This document shows positions 24,491-37,182 of a DNA stretch of 64,000 nucleotides, piece after piece. Source of the DNA: Anarhynchus alexandrinus (taxonomy: Eukaryota; Chordata; Aves; Charadriiformes; Charadriidae). Numbering within the stretch: the first letter of the stretch is position 1; every line of letters starts with the position of its first letter. The notes beneath the pieces are model-generated. The model saw only the letters and a list, made by a program, of their open reading frames with translations, was not told where the DNA came from and ran no database searches. The stretch is from positions 1,485,660-1,549,659 of the forward strand of contig VUYV01000158.1 of NCBI GenBank assembly GCA_008711295.1, read 5' to 3'. Position numbers and translations under genes: made by a program.

Positions 24491-24690
24491 TAACAGTCTC
24501 GAGTTAGGAGACCAAAATTTAAGCTACACTGGCCTTTGTAGCTTAGTAACAGCAGAGGGGGAGATAACAGCTCCATATAAATTCCCTCGGGCAAATTCTT
24601 GGAGAAGAGGAAGGGTCATAAACTGAAGGCTCATCTGTAATTTTGGATTAAAAACTTGATGTACAGGAGGATGACTTGTTGAATGAGTGT
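24491..24690 (+). mobile_element. Ancient CR1/L3-like LINE remnant, downstream part
   Basis: After the LTR, 'tttgtagcttagtaacagca' with 'gggagataacagctccatat' and ttggagaagaggaag resemble the CR1-clade order of 'gtttagcttggagaag', 'gataacagtctataaatacc' and following sequence. I infer this is the other half of the LINE broken by the LTR insertion. Divergence is high and an alignment could overturn it. Confidence 0.35.
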
Positions 24691-25433
24691 TAGAATATTG
24701 TACATGGGAAATCAAAATGAGTTTCCTAACTGTCAGATTTTGGATGCCCTCCCAGCTGTAGTTCTCTTAATTCCCAGTTTGTGTTTAAGTTTGCGTGTGA
24801 CTGTTAAGGAAATGGGCGGTTTGGGTAACTCAAGCTACTGTAACTTTTAGGCTTTGATCTTCACTGCTAATCCACAGAAATAGAAAACACTTCTGTGAAG
24901 GAGGTGTGATGAGCAGAAATACTTATTTTTGGGGAGTGTGTGTTGTCCGTCACTTGATGGTGAATGGAATTTATAACAAGTAAAACCTCCGTCTATGGCA
25001 TTAGTAGCTGCTGCTTTTTTCTCTCTTTTAGTGTATAATGGAGTGGAATCAAGTATAACTCATAAAATATTAAAGATAACCACAAATTAATATGCGTGGG
25101 ACAGAAAATGCATAAATGGACGTGCAGGCTGGAGGTCAAGAGGGCTAACTTGAACCCATAAATAAATAAAAGGATTATGCTTTCCTGTTGAGTGTGTTCC
25201 CGTATCTACCCTCTGCCTGATTTCACGCTCACTGGTCTTGGGAGTGCTCCATGGCAGTGGCTGCATCTTCTTGTTTGAGGACCGTGCTCCTGGGAAGGGG
25301 AATAGGGAGGCTTCACCTGAGAAGGGACTCAGGCGGAGCCTTGCACAGTAGATGAAGTGCAGGACTGCTGAAGACCTAGCGTGGGGGCTCCTAGCCCGGA
25401 GGACATGCGCTCATCTCTGGCTTCGTTTTGCAG

Positions 25434-25509
25434 GTGTAGTACCTGACCTCGGCACTGGTGCTGAGCTATGCAAAGGCCAACGCAACCTAATCACTGGGAA
25501 CAGATCGAG
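25434..25509 (+). CDS. Candidate exon with a possible start codon
   Basis: A strong acceptor (ggcttcgttttgcag) and donor (ATCGAG|gtatga) bound a 76-bp segment. An ATG at 25468 opens a frame of 14 codons that runs to the donor in phase 0 and begins MQRPTQPNHWEQ. The ATG context is weak (C at -1 and +4, G at -3 is favourable). One frame is open through the whole segment as well. It could be exon 2 of the CpG-island gene, holding either the start codon or only 5' UTR. No protein family was recognised. Confidence 0.25.
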
Positions 25510-27417
25510 GTATGAGATATAGGTTCAGTCACTTCCTCTAGTAGCTCTGTTGAAGACTTGTCTGGTACACACCAAAGAGGCATGTGCCTCGTAGAAAGCG
25601 TAATGATGGTGTATGTGGTTCAAAGGCTCCACCACATTGACTTAATTTGATCTTTGTTATAGCATCAGAGTCTGTCCATTTATAAGCTGTCCTGTAGTTG
25701 GGCTTCCAGTCAAACTTATGGAAGTTTCAAGATGACTCTTCAAAAAGTAAGAAGAGCGTATGTTATCTGTGAACGTGTCTTGAGAAGAATAATTAAAAAA
25801 GATGCTTTGGGTGTGTTTGTATGTCAAAGCAAGATCAGTGTCTTGGTGTTGCTTTATGTCTGTTTGTTTTGAATTTATAAGGCAGGTGTCTTACTTCCTT
25901 AGAAATAATCCAGTTGCAAACTCCTTTTCAGCATAGTTTATTAAAAACCTGAACTATTAAATTTTAGGTGTTTGCTTTAAATGCATGTGTGTGTTTTCTT
26001 TAAAGAGGAGCTGTGTAATGAGCTCAATGTGTCAGCATCACCCATAAGAAATAAATGTGAAAAGATTGTGTTGAGCCATCAAAAGAATAATTTAAAAATC
26101 CCAGGGAAAATTGAATTTATTGTCTTGGTAGCTTTTAGCATGTATTATTAGGTTATTCACTTATTGTGATTTTTCATTTACTCCTGTTGCTCTTTTATAT
26201 GAGTGTTTGGTATATTGTTAAAAAAGATGAGACTAGGGCTATGCTTTGCGTTTGTGTAGTGTCTTTCACTTGATAGCCTTCAAGTTCCAAATATTAATGG
26301 ATGAGGTGGAAAAGTTATTTCAGATTTACAAAGGAGAGATTCAACCTAAATTCAAACAGTCTCTAGCAAATCAGAGAGTGGAGCACTTGTCTCCTGATGC
26401 TTTGCTGTGTTCTTTAAAAACAAAATCACTCAAATAATTTCCTGTTACAATTTGAGGTCTTGGAAAAGTCTGCATTAAGAAATGGGAGGAAATGTTTTAA
26501 GTCTTTATTGGACAGGGAAGATAACAGCAGCATCCAGTATTGTCTGCAGCCCAGACAAGTGGAAAGGAATAGCCGCCTTCTTGTTAATAGGTCAAGGAAC
26601 TGTGTGAGCGTGGTCAGACTGGGAAGCAGAGAAATGGATTGCAGCAAGGAGCAAGTGGTATAAGAGATGGAGGTAGAACCTGGAACATGCTCACGTGAAA
26701 GAATACAAGAGAGAAAATGTGACTGAGAAAACAAGAATTACGGAAAGACTGTGAATGGACAAACTGGTGAAACAGGGAAATGAAAGAGAAATACTTATAT
26801 ATTACACATTAAGTCAGTATGCACATTAACTCGTGTCCAAATTAAATTGGAAATCTCATGTTTTATTCATTGCTGTGATGTAACTGTGGGATATCTATTA
26901 GCTGGTTGGGGTTGCACTGTTTAGAAAAGCACGTTTTGAATGAAGGGAGGTTACAGCAGGGAAGGAACAAAGCAGAACCTTAGAGCAAACTGCAGGAGAA
27001 CCTTTTAGGTTTGAGCATTTGTAAATTACATGGTGTCCTGCATGGTTCACAAACAAAGCAAAGGAAAAGAGAATTGTGGGCAGAAGAATGAGGAAAGAAA
27101 GGTGGTTCTGCAGCTTTCCAGTGGTTTAACTTTCAGATTTCCACGTGGTGGTTTTTTTTTTTTTTGTGCAAATAGGAGCTGAAGGAGCGTCCTTCTGTTG
27201 TGAAAGAACTATTGGTAGCAGTGTCTTCCTCTTTGTCCAGTACCCCTCTACACAGGATTAGACAAGTCTGGTTTAAGTCACTGCCCAAATTCGTGGGTGG
27301 ACCCAGACCTTTGGATTTGTAGTGACCTTTGCATGTTGTCTTTCTCTATTTGACAAGTTAATCTGTGCATGTTGCCATTTAGGAGGTCAAGGGGCCATGA
27401 GAAACAAAACTGTTTCT

Positions 27418-27449
27418 TGTGTGTGTATGTGCGCATATATATATATGCA
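27418..27449. repeat. Perfect 32-nt alternating purine-pyrimidine tract
   Basis: TG repeats pass through GCGC into AT repeats without breaking pyrimidine-purine alternation. Bases 27433-27448 are a 16-nt perfect palindrome. Such tracts can adopt Z-DNA or extrude a cruciform. Confidence 0.85.
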
Positions 27450-27538
27450 GCTTAAACTAGGATGGAGGAGAAACATTTAAGTAATGGTTGGGTGGAGCAC
27501 TCTTGAGATGATGATGATAATATACATTTTATTTGTTT

Positions 27539-27557
27539 TATATATATATATATATAA
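27539..27557. repeat. (TA)n microsatellite
   Basis: About nine uninterrupted TA units, preceded at 27508-27520 by a short GATGAT run. It is likely length-polymorphic. Confidence 0.9.
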
Positions 27558-30000
27558 AGTAATGTTGCTGTGATCTGTTTGACTGAATGTTCTTTCTCCT
27601 CCTGTCCACCCCCAATGGTTTTAGACCTGTGTTTTAATCTCTTAATTAAAAGAACATATTGTCACTTTGCATGCATAAGTGTACTTCAAGACTACCTTTA
27701 GAAAAAATTGAGTTTAACGCTAACATTTGTAAATCAGTCATGGAAGTACAAGTAGTTAAAACATGATAGACTTCACCTGCATGTTGTAGTTAATTGCAGG
27801 ATTCTTACTGTCTGTGTTGTTTTGCCTTTCTGAGCTGTGATATTACTGAAGTATATTGCTGTTGAGTTCTTGCAGTGTGTTAGTTTTGGATGTTGAATGA
27901 TAATTGCAGTGAGCGACAATCCTGAGTGAATTTAAGTGGTAGGCAGTGTGAATGGGACTTCATGGATTGCTTGTGCTCCATTTGGATAGATGTTATTTTC
28001 TCACTGGAGGTCACTTGTGGCTGTCGGACTTCTTTCTACACAATAAAACTTGATACAATATGTAGGGACTTGCTGGTAAATCAATTAATTCCATTAATTA
28101 TTATCTGCTAATCAGGAACTAGAATCTCAATTCTGCAACACATCAGATTTCTGCAGTGCGTTTGTATAAATGCTTGGGGAACACTTGCAGGCGTGAAGGT
28201 CTGCTCACTCAGATTTCCTGCAAGACCTCCACACGTGCTTTGCTGAAGGATTTCAGATGTTTTAATTAATTTTTCCTTTTTTTTTATTGTTGTCCCCATC
28301 TTGCAACATTTGCTGTACGTGTTCGGGGGTTACTGCCATTGTACTATTGGGTCTTATTTCAGTAAATGAAATGTTGCATATTAGGTGAAGCTGCAGAAGT
28401 TCTAGCTGAAATAAATCTCCCAAATCTTTCTGTATTTAAAGCCATGCATTTCAAGTCTGTCTTTGTTTTTTTTTTTGTCCTCTTTCTTCCTATTTGATAG
28501 ACTGTGAGGGAAAGGAGAAACTGACTTTAATGAAGCAGAGCTTATAGGAATGCACTGTGTAAGCACTTGAATTTGGAGAGAAAATGTTGTTCTCTTCTGA
28601 TCTTTGCTATAATGGTTTGAGGTGTGCACTTGGGACTATAATAAGCAAAATTTGTATATTTAGGAAAAGAAAAATCTTAACTTGGTTTTTTTTTTCTGAT
28701 GACCTTTTTATTGTAGCAAGTTTGTGCTATCACAAAGTTGCTATTTTAGGAATGAGATATCAGCTTTTTTTTCCTGTTTAATTGAAGGATGATCAGTGTC
28801 ATTTCTCTCTTCCTTCCCTCTCCATCCCCCTTAAAACAAAACAAAACCTTCAGTCCTTAAACAAAAGTGTCTTTGTTTTTACATTTGTTTTATGAAATCG
28901 CTTAAATCCTTTGGGAAAAGCTTTCCTCTCACAGGAAGAGGGGAAAAAAAGAAAAACCAAACCTCCTAAAGCCAAAAACAGCAAGCCTGCTACCAGACAT
29001 CACAATGTTTTGCTATCTGAATAGTAGCAGATTGCATAAAAGAAGCAATTTCTCATCTTAATGAATGAAAAAGTGCAATTGCAGAAATGCACACAAATAG
29101 ACATATGGTTTTCACTCAGCAAATGTAAAATTAGTAGCATTCAAGACAAAAATTTGCTGTGTACCTTTCTTGGAGCTTCTTTGGACTGTCACTGTTGGGA
29201 ATGGAACTTTATATGGGATATTTCAAAACTCTGTGGGACGGGAAAATCAACTGCTCCCTTCTGGTCTTTCTGATTTTTGTTACAGTAGGCAGATGTGCGA
29301 ATTATCCTTTCCTGATCTAGGAACCTGGCAACTGACAGCAAACATGAGCTAAGTGAGAGAATGAACCAGAAAGACCACGAACTATGTGAAATATCACGCT
29401 GCTAATTTATCTGCATGAGCTTTGTCCAGAAAATATACTAAAGAACAGGAGTGCTGATGAGATAGAACAAAACTATTGCAGCATGCTTTCTCCCAAATGT
29501 GATAAAAATGCAAAATCGAGTCAGTGGCCTACTATTTGGAATCACCGGTATTATGTGAGCTGGAGGGATCAAGGATGAAGGAAAATTGTCCAAGTAAATG
29601 CTGAATGTGAATGAAAAATAAGTCCTCCCTTAACACCAGGAGGTAAGGGCTTATTTTCTGTAGAGTAGGATATCAGACACTGGACTAAACCAGTGGTATA
29701 GGAGCATTCTAGGGGACACATTTGTAAGCATTATATGGAGAATTTGGAGTATGGTGGCCTCCCTGGAATCCAGTGGCACCTCACATAGCATCTCATCATG
29801 TCTCAGGCAGCTCTTGGACTTAGCTTGACGTTCCCTCTCTTCGTGCACTGTGTTGCTGCTGTCCCCCTTGTTCACACAGCACAGGCTTCAGGGACACACT
29901 TAAAGCATGTGCTGGGCTTCGGTGTGTTCGTAACCTGTACAATCGCTATAACTTTGGTTACTGTGACCTCATGACTTAAGAAGAGTGGCTGAGGTCACAT

Positions 30001-30378
30001 GGTTTGTTCAGCTTGGACAAGGCTGAGGGGTGACCTCATTGTGGTCTACAGTTTTCTCAAGGTGGGCAATGGAGGAGGAGGTGCTAATCTCCCCTCTCTG
30101 GTGACCTGTGATAGGACACCAGGAAATGGTATGAAGCTGCGTCAGTGAAAGTTCAGGCTGGACAGTAGGAAGAGGTTCTTTACTGAGAGGGTGGTCCGTC
30201 ACTGGAACAGGCTCCCCAGGGGAGTGGTCACAGCACCAAGCCTGTCAGAGTTCAAGGAGCATCTGGACGATGCTCTTAGTCCTGTCTTAGTTTTGGGTAG
30301 TCCTGCAAGTAGCAGAGAGTTGGACTTGATGATCCCTATGGGTCCTTTCCAACTTGAGATGGTCTATGATTCTATGAA
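30001..30378 (+). mobile_element. CR1 LINE 3' end (third, older subfamily)
   Basis: Begins near 'gttcagcttggacaaggctg', passes through 'aggctggacagtaggaagag', 'cactggaacaggctccccag' and 'agagttggacttgatgatcc', and ends in gtctatgattctatgaaa. The order and plus-strand ATTCTATG end identify CR1. Its wording differs clearly from the 3.2 kb type and the 18.6 kb type, so at least three CR1 subfamilies are present. It retains remnants of the ORF2 C terminus (VRHWNRLPRGVV). Confidence 0.93.
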
Positions 30379-33300
30379 ACAGCTGTGTCCTCATGACTGG
30401 CTTGTCCATTGCGTGATGGTGAACTGCATGTTGCTTCCCAGACTATACCCTAACCTCGTAGGTAACACCTGCTCATCCTTTTGGTGCCCGGGAGGGGAAC
30501 TGTGCACTCTGCAGTGCTTTCTGGAGTAGCGTCCTTACCACCCATAAAGAGGCATGTGCAATGATGATTATATGGATGTTCACCTTATTTGAAACATTTT
30601 TAAGTGCTCTTCATGAAGACTAGACCAGAGAATTATAGGCTTTGGGGAGATAGAAGCAGAGTTAACTTGTGCTTTGCTGGCTAAGCAGCATTAATGTTTT
30701 CATTACTTGGTCTAAAATGGAATAGGCAAAAGCTGTAGGGAGAGGCCCTGTCCCCCAGCTATGTTGGGTTTAAAGGATAGGATTTCTCCTTCTAAACTCT
30801 CATTATCCGAGAACTGCTGTGAAGGTATCAAATGATGCTGTTTAGATTGTTGCAATCAACTAATTTGATTTCCATATTACTTCTGGATGACTGTTACTGA
30901 AAAGACTTTTTACAAGGTGCCCTACCCCGACAGGAAATCAGATCCTCACACTCCACCTCCTCCATACATTTAACTACATCGTGTGGGCTGCACTGCTCAG
31001 CCAGAGAGTAGAGAGGGATATTTGCCTTCTGCGTTATCATTACAGTCAATACTAATCAAATGCTACTAATGACATTAGGCTTGTTTTACTGCCAAATAGC
31101 AGGATGATATATGTTTTGGTGAGAGGGGATCGGTGGAGCTGCGGAGTGGAAAAGCTGCCTACCCTATAGACCCATGCTCGCTCTCCCAGTACTCTTCATT
31201 GATATTTTGCTGTGGGGCTGAAATATTTTCCCTAGAAACTCTTTTTTCCTGTAGGTGTTGCAGCTGAGGTGGGACAAAGTGGAGACTGGAGGGACAAAGA
31301 CTGGTGTCAGAAGAGCCCTGGCAGTATTTGTACCTAATAATTGTGCTGTGGCTTCAGAGTGGACGTGGTTAGTATTGCAGTGCTGCAGGCTGGTGGTGTG
31401 TTACCCATTGCTGCCGTTGAAGCCTGAAGGAATTGCAGTGTGAGTCAGACAGGAAGGCAAGAAGACAATTTGTATTATGGCAGTTGTGATACAGATACTG
31501 TCTAATGCAAAGTTGGCTGCTGTGAGGTTCCAGTCTTTCTGCTATGGCTTTCCCATGCTTAGAAATTCCACTAATTTAAAGTTGAATTTTTAATGAGAAA
31601 CAAAACCTGTTCCTTAATCAGTGAGATTTGCTTTCATGGAATACTTCATTCAACTTTGTGCAAATTGTGAAAGCCATCTAATATTTGAAAATGAAGTCAG
31701 CTGTTTTTGACTGAAGAGAACCAGACTGAAGAGTGCTAGCAATCCCTGTGAAGTCCTTCAATGAAGTGTAATTTGGTACTGTAATATACTGAGCTGAAAG
31801 AAGCAATAAAGTAGTTCTGCACTTAGTCCTTTTTACATTACAATTTAGAAGTTGCAATAGTGGATTTACCATTGTTTCCTTAATATCTTTCTCTTCTCTT
31901 TCTCCTCTTATTAGGCAATATATAGAACACCAAACTTTCAAAATCCACTTTAAATGTTATTAGAATAACTGCTATGTTGGAGTGGAGAAAGTACCCTCTT
32001 GTTCTTCCACAGAACAGTCATGGGGATACCACTTTTTTTATTATTTGAAGCTGTTTTGCAGAGTTAGAGTTGTACACATCATCCTAGGCTGTGATTTTTC
32101 TAAAGTCAATGTCAGAACTTACTTTTTCATACTCACAAAGATTGTGGTCTCTGACAATGAGATGTACCTCGCTTTAGTTCTGTTTATCTTGTTCATCAAG
32201 TCAAACAGCTCTTACAATTATTATCCATGATCAACTAGCTCATTGGCATGACAATTAATCAAAGTATAAATAAGAATGTAAGAAACTCTGTGGTCGCTAC
32301 CTTACAAACTTCACTGGCACCTCTAGTGAGTGTTCTCTCAGGATAAGGAAGAGGCACGGGTTGGTAAGGACATGGAGGAGGCAATTACAGAGCTGGAGTA
32401 TGGCTGGGTTAGTTCTGTCTGGTGGGCTTTACCTCTGAAGGCTTCTGAGAAAGAAGGGAGCGTGCCATTGGGTTGCTGTCCAGTGTCTCCTTTTTTTAAT
32501 ATTATCATGTCTTTGATCACAGCTTCACAGCCTTTGGCGGCTTGAAGTGTAGAACTTCTTTCCCCTGCTGAGAAATTACAGAACATACCTGCTTAATTGT
32601 TCTCAATTACATGATGGTTTTTCTTTTAACCAGTTCCTTTCTGACTTGGGAAGAAAAGGAATGTGTTCTCCATGGAAACCAGTGTACAGCTTTTTCAGAT
32701 AATTTAAAAGCATGTTTCCAAACTGATCTGGATTGTCTTGAATTATGTAGTTGGTCTTCAGCCTGAACACGTATGAAATGTACAGTGACGTAAAATGAAG
32801 ATGTCTGGTTTATTATGTTTTCTGCTCGTAAAATACAACTAACTAGTCACAAGGGAAAATCCTCTTGGGGAAAAGATTCAAATTAAGTAGTGCCTCACTT
32901 TCTCAGTTATTACTTTCCTGTTATCTCAATTTTGTTTTCATTTAGATTTTTTTTTTCATTCTAACAATCTCTAGGACGTGTTTAAACTAACCATTAATGC
33001 TTCATTTTTGATGTCTGTAGTACTTTTACCTTTATGCTAATGTATGTAGATGAACAGGTCAGGACTTGACCTATATAATAAAAGTACCTTAATTTGCTCC
33101 TGTGTACATTCCAGGGTGTGGGTATTTAAATAAAATGGGGGTAAAAAAAAGATGAGCTGATGCCAGGTGCAGTAATTGAAGCTGGAGACTGACGCTTGTA
33201 AAAAGGGTGCAGTGGTCAAAATAGCCACCATCTGATGCTCTTTTTTTCTGTCCCTGCTGTAAAGGCAGCTCAAGGAGACACATCTGCAGTGAGACAGAGG

Positions 33301-35356
33301 ACGAGTGCCCACTCAGGGCAGAGTCTTTCCACAGTCCTCCATAAGGTCTTGATGGCAGGACGTGTGCGTTGGGCTTGTCCCTGCAGTGGGGTGCACCTCA
33401 TGGCCACTCTCCTCAGTGCTCTTGGGGAGAGACAGCTCCTGGAAAGCTCTGGCTCCATGCTGCGCCCCAGCTCTGGGCTTCATGCAGTAGCCCACAGTAC
33501 ATGACCTGGCCTGCCTCTCCCCTGGGATCAGGGCATGGCTGGCTTCTGGGTTGAACCATAGGGTCTACCTAGCCATCCCTTCTGGATCCTTTGTTGTCCC
33601 CTACCTCTGGTTCTGTGAGGGATGCCACAACTGACTTCAAGAGCTGATGTGTCAGGAGCCCAACTGTGCAGAGCACTTGCAGGTCATAGTCAAGGTTTTG
33701 CATCATAGATGGGAAGTAGCACTCACCTCACATAAAACACTGTGGGAATACAAAACAACGCTCACAGGAAAATGCATGCATGAGACGGGGAAAAGGAGTT
33801 GATGGGAGCTCTGGCTTATGATTTGCACCACTGACCGTGGGACCTGCAGCATTTCTCAACATTCAAGAAATATTATGTGGATGTCTGCAGGTAATTTTGA
33901 GTCATCCTGGAGAAAAAAGACTGAATCCTCCTCCCCATCCCTTGGTATTTTTGCCATAACATGATGGTGTCCACATGTGTACACGCACAGATAATATTCT
34001 TTGTTTAAAAAGCCCTAAATGTTTCTGTAGGGACCTGATCTAATCTTCTAGATGAGCTTTCCGTTTTTGCAGCTGGTTTGAACTGAATCCGGTGAAACAG
34101 TTACAGTACATGGTCTGCATCCAAAGGAGAAGCGTTGCTCCTCTGAGGACTGTTAGCTATGGTAGGAACGTAGCCCTTAGCGGCAGGGCTGGGCTCAAAC
34201 TCATGTGCTGCCCTGGGCTTTGGAGAGGTTGTCCATGAGCCCTGAGCTATGGTGTTGCTCCCCCATGTCTTCTGAAGGGCGCTGAACAGCCTGGTGACAA
34301 GGCAGGGTGAGATAGGTGCCTGGTGAGATGTATTCCCCTGGTGCCTCTCTCCGGTACCTCTCCTAAAATACCTCAAATGCTTTTACTTTTCACTTACTGT
34401 CTGTTCTCTCAGTTGCTTTGTCTGGAAGTAGTTACTTCTTGTAGAAGTTCTTGCTGGTGGTATGAGATAACTTGGCAACAACTATGAGAAAACAGTTATA
34501 TGGGGAAGAGGTTATTTTGAGATTTTTGTCTTATCTGGAGAACTACCAAAAGCTGGGAAGTGTAAAATACGTGTGCGGTTTTTTTTTCCCCTGAAATTTC
34601 ACACTGCTATTCAAAATAAATTCTTCTGCCTTTAAGTGGGTGAGTCCTTGCTCAAAAGTAGTGATTCCCAAATGTTCGTATTTGAGCCAAGAATAAAATC
34701 TTTTTTTTAATGCAATCTCTTCAGAGCCTGCCTTTGAGAAAGAAAGAATTTAGTCGTCTTTTAGAGACTTTATTCTCTTTATAGAACATAATAAGTTTGC
34801 TTTTCAAAGGGAAAACTGAGAATTGCAGTGAAGATGCTCTGTTGCATTTTTGGCTCGATTTTATGCAGGATATAGTAGGATATAGCATTTAATACAGTAA
34901 ACTGTTTAAAAGGCTAAGTTATATAATGACCATGAACTTTTTAAATAACCATTAGCATTAGTACGTGATTGTCAGTAAGAGCACACTAATAATATTCAGA
35001 AATTAGCAGATACAAAATAACTATCTGAGCCTTTCCTCCTCCTAAGCTGAAAATCAAGGATGTGGCTTTGTAAGTAGGAAAATGGTTGCAGATATAGTCA
35101 GATCTCTTAAAGATGTGTTTTGCTTTTCTTTTTGTTTATCCCTATTTGCATATCTTAATTATGTAAAAATCTTCAGTTTGGAAGCTAAAGTGCTATTTTA
35201 TTTCTCCAAGTATATTTTAGTATCAGCTCAGTGAGTGCCAGTTTTTAGGAGCCTGTTAACTTGCCTGTGACAGTTTCTTCATAGCTCCACTATGGCGGCT
35301 GATGTCTGACGGCTTTAAAATAATAATGAACACCAGAAAATTCTTTGTATACTTAG

Positions 35357-35416
35357 CAAGGTGATCCTGTAGCTTCATTTCAAACAACCAAGCATGCCTG
35401 TGCTGTATGGAAACAG
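35357..35416 (+). CDS. Candidate 60-bp coding exon
   Basis: Bounded by an acceptor (ttctttgtatacttag) and a consensus donor (AAACAG|gtaagtta). Exactly 60 bp, open only in phase 0 (20 codons beginning QGDPVASFQ and ending VWKQ); the other two frames have stops. The phase is compatible with joining either the 20292-20456 frame or the 25468-25509 frame, both of which end in phase 0. No family is recognised. A symmetric 60-bp open segment with good splice sites can still arise by chance. Confidence 0.25.
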
Positions 35417-36295
35417 GTAAGTTAGTTCTCCCTTGCTCTGTGACATACCTGTTGGCGGACTGCAGCTGGCTCCTCAGGCAAGGACAGTACCTAGTGGTCG
35501 AATACGAAGTGGTATTAAGCCAGTCCCGATGTCATTCGGCTTGTCGGGCATGCTTGAGGGAGAAGGGTCAGAAAACAGCCTGCAAACATTTCCACTTCCC
35601 GGGGTTAAACTGTGGTTTTATTATTGTCAGCGTTGGCTACAAATGGGGGTACGAGTTGAACCCAGTTTATGGATAAACCTCGCCAAATTAAATTCTACTC
35701 CACTTTAAGAGAAGCGGCACCAAATGTAAGCAAAACGTCTCTTGCTGCTTTGGTATTTAAACTTTTATGACAAAATGGCTTAGGACTGGAAGCACTAGTT
35801 TCAGTCGCAGTAGAAAATGGAGACTTCTCAAAGCTGCTGCACTGGAAAGTATATCGTTCGCTGTAGTTCTCCTTCTTTATTGCGCTCTATGCCAAACCTA
35901 TAATCACAGGATTTAGAAACCCCTCCCCAAGCACTTTTGAAAAGTGGACCAATCTTTCCATGAAACAAAATAGGTCTGTGGACTTCTGAATGGCTGACAT
36001 TTGTTTAGCTCTCAGGTGCACCAGGAGAGCTCCCAGTTAGAGACAGCAGGAACTCCTGAGAGCCCGAGCCCAGCTGGAAGCTTCCTGCTGTAGTGCCTAA
36101 TGTGACTTTGCTTCATGTTGTAGTATAAAAGTATCAGAAAAGATTGCGTGAGGCAAAAGAAGATGGCATTTAAACATGAACCTTGCTCTTCTACTAGTCA
36201 TTTTGCAGCACCAGATAAATGATACTATCTTTTAAGATGATTTCATTGTTAGGGGAACTCCATTGTGTTTGAAGGATTCTTCTTCCCCTCCTCAG

Positions 36296-36356
36296 TTTGT
36301 GAAGACCTTTACCAAGTGCTTAGACTTCATCAGTTAACCCAGGAACTTACAGAAAG
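36296..36356 (+). CDS. Candidate 61-bp exon
   Basis: Very strong acceptor (ggattcttcttcccctcctcag) and a fair donor (ACAGAAAG|gtaatg). One frame is open (phase 1 in, phase 2 out), coding a Leu/Gln/Glu-rich stretch containing LYQVLRLHQLTQEL that would form an amphipathic helix. Its phase does not follow from the 35357-35416 candidate, which argues against both being neighbours in one mRNA. Confidence 0.2.
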
Positions 36357-36834
36357 GTAATGCAAAGTTCACAGAGTAGTGGTTTGGTATGACTGTGTCA
36401 ACTGGAATTGTTTAGTATATTTGCAACAAGAGTGGGTTTTTTTTTCTGTTTTCTTGAGCTTTTTTCTCACCATCAAGTCCATTCCCAGAAATGATGGGTT
36501 GAGTTGTACGTGTATTGTGTCCAGGTATCATTCTGGCAAAATCACTGACAAGCTGATGTGTGTGGTTATTGTTTGTTTTTGAGGAAGGCAAACACTCTGC
36601 TTCCTAAGCCAAAAAGAAACTTTTCTCAGACAAAGCTTGATCTTTTTGTAAGTATTTTAAATCCTGCTTGTGTATTGCAGGTGCATGCCCAGACCACATG
36701 CTGCCTGGTGACCGCTCCCTCTGTGGACAGAAGGATTAGAATAGAGTTTCAGCCCTAATCCTGGGTTTCCTGTGCAGATTCACTTTACAGTCTTATTCCT
36801 GTTTAGTTGCCTGTTTTTGTTTATGCTTGCTCTC

Positions 36835-36851
36835 AAAAAAAAAAAAAAAAA
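36835..36851. repeat. A17 run with C-interrupted tail
   Basis: Seventeen As followed by CCAAACCCAACCC. Ordinary homopolymer repeat, possibly a retrocopy tail. Confidence 0.85.
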
Positions 36852-37182
36852 CCAAACCCAACCCAAAAGGCACTAGCAATGGTATTTTTTATTTTTATTG
36901 TATTGATGAACTATGTTAAGATTTATGCTTCCTCTTTTTTTTTTTTCCTCTCCTAGACTCTTCACAGGGTAGTAATTAGCCATGTGCTATGCAAATTCCT
37001 GCAGTAAAAGGAATTGGTTATCTGTTAATTAAAACAAAATTATCTCAATTTTAGATTTAGGTTATTTCAAAGTATCTAAATTATTTAGGATCTGAAGTCT
37101 TAACTTTTCTTCAATTAATGCCTTAGTCTAGTTTTTGTTAATTTTTAACTCTACAGTAAATACATATGGTTTCTTACGTATA

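Larger units (their letters stand above)
24700..30000. other. Intron-like non-coding stretch
   Basis: No gene is recognised apart from the candidate exon at 25434-25509. Contains a purine-rich plus-strand segment (26460-26760), T runs at 27152-27165 and elsewhere, and the alternating and TA repeats entered separately. Confidence 0.35.
30379..37182. other. Intron-like non-coding stretch
   Basis: No repeats are recognised here except homopolymers (A run 36835-36851, T run 36935-36946). Holds the candidate exons at 35357-35416 and 36296-36356. At 35430-35710 two plus-strand frames are open together for about 90 codons, unusual in AT-rich DNA, but with no recognisable domain. Confidence 0.35.
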
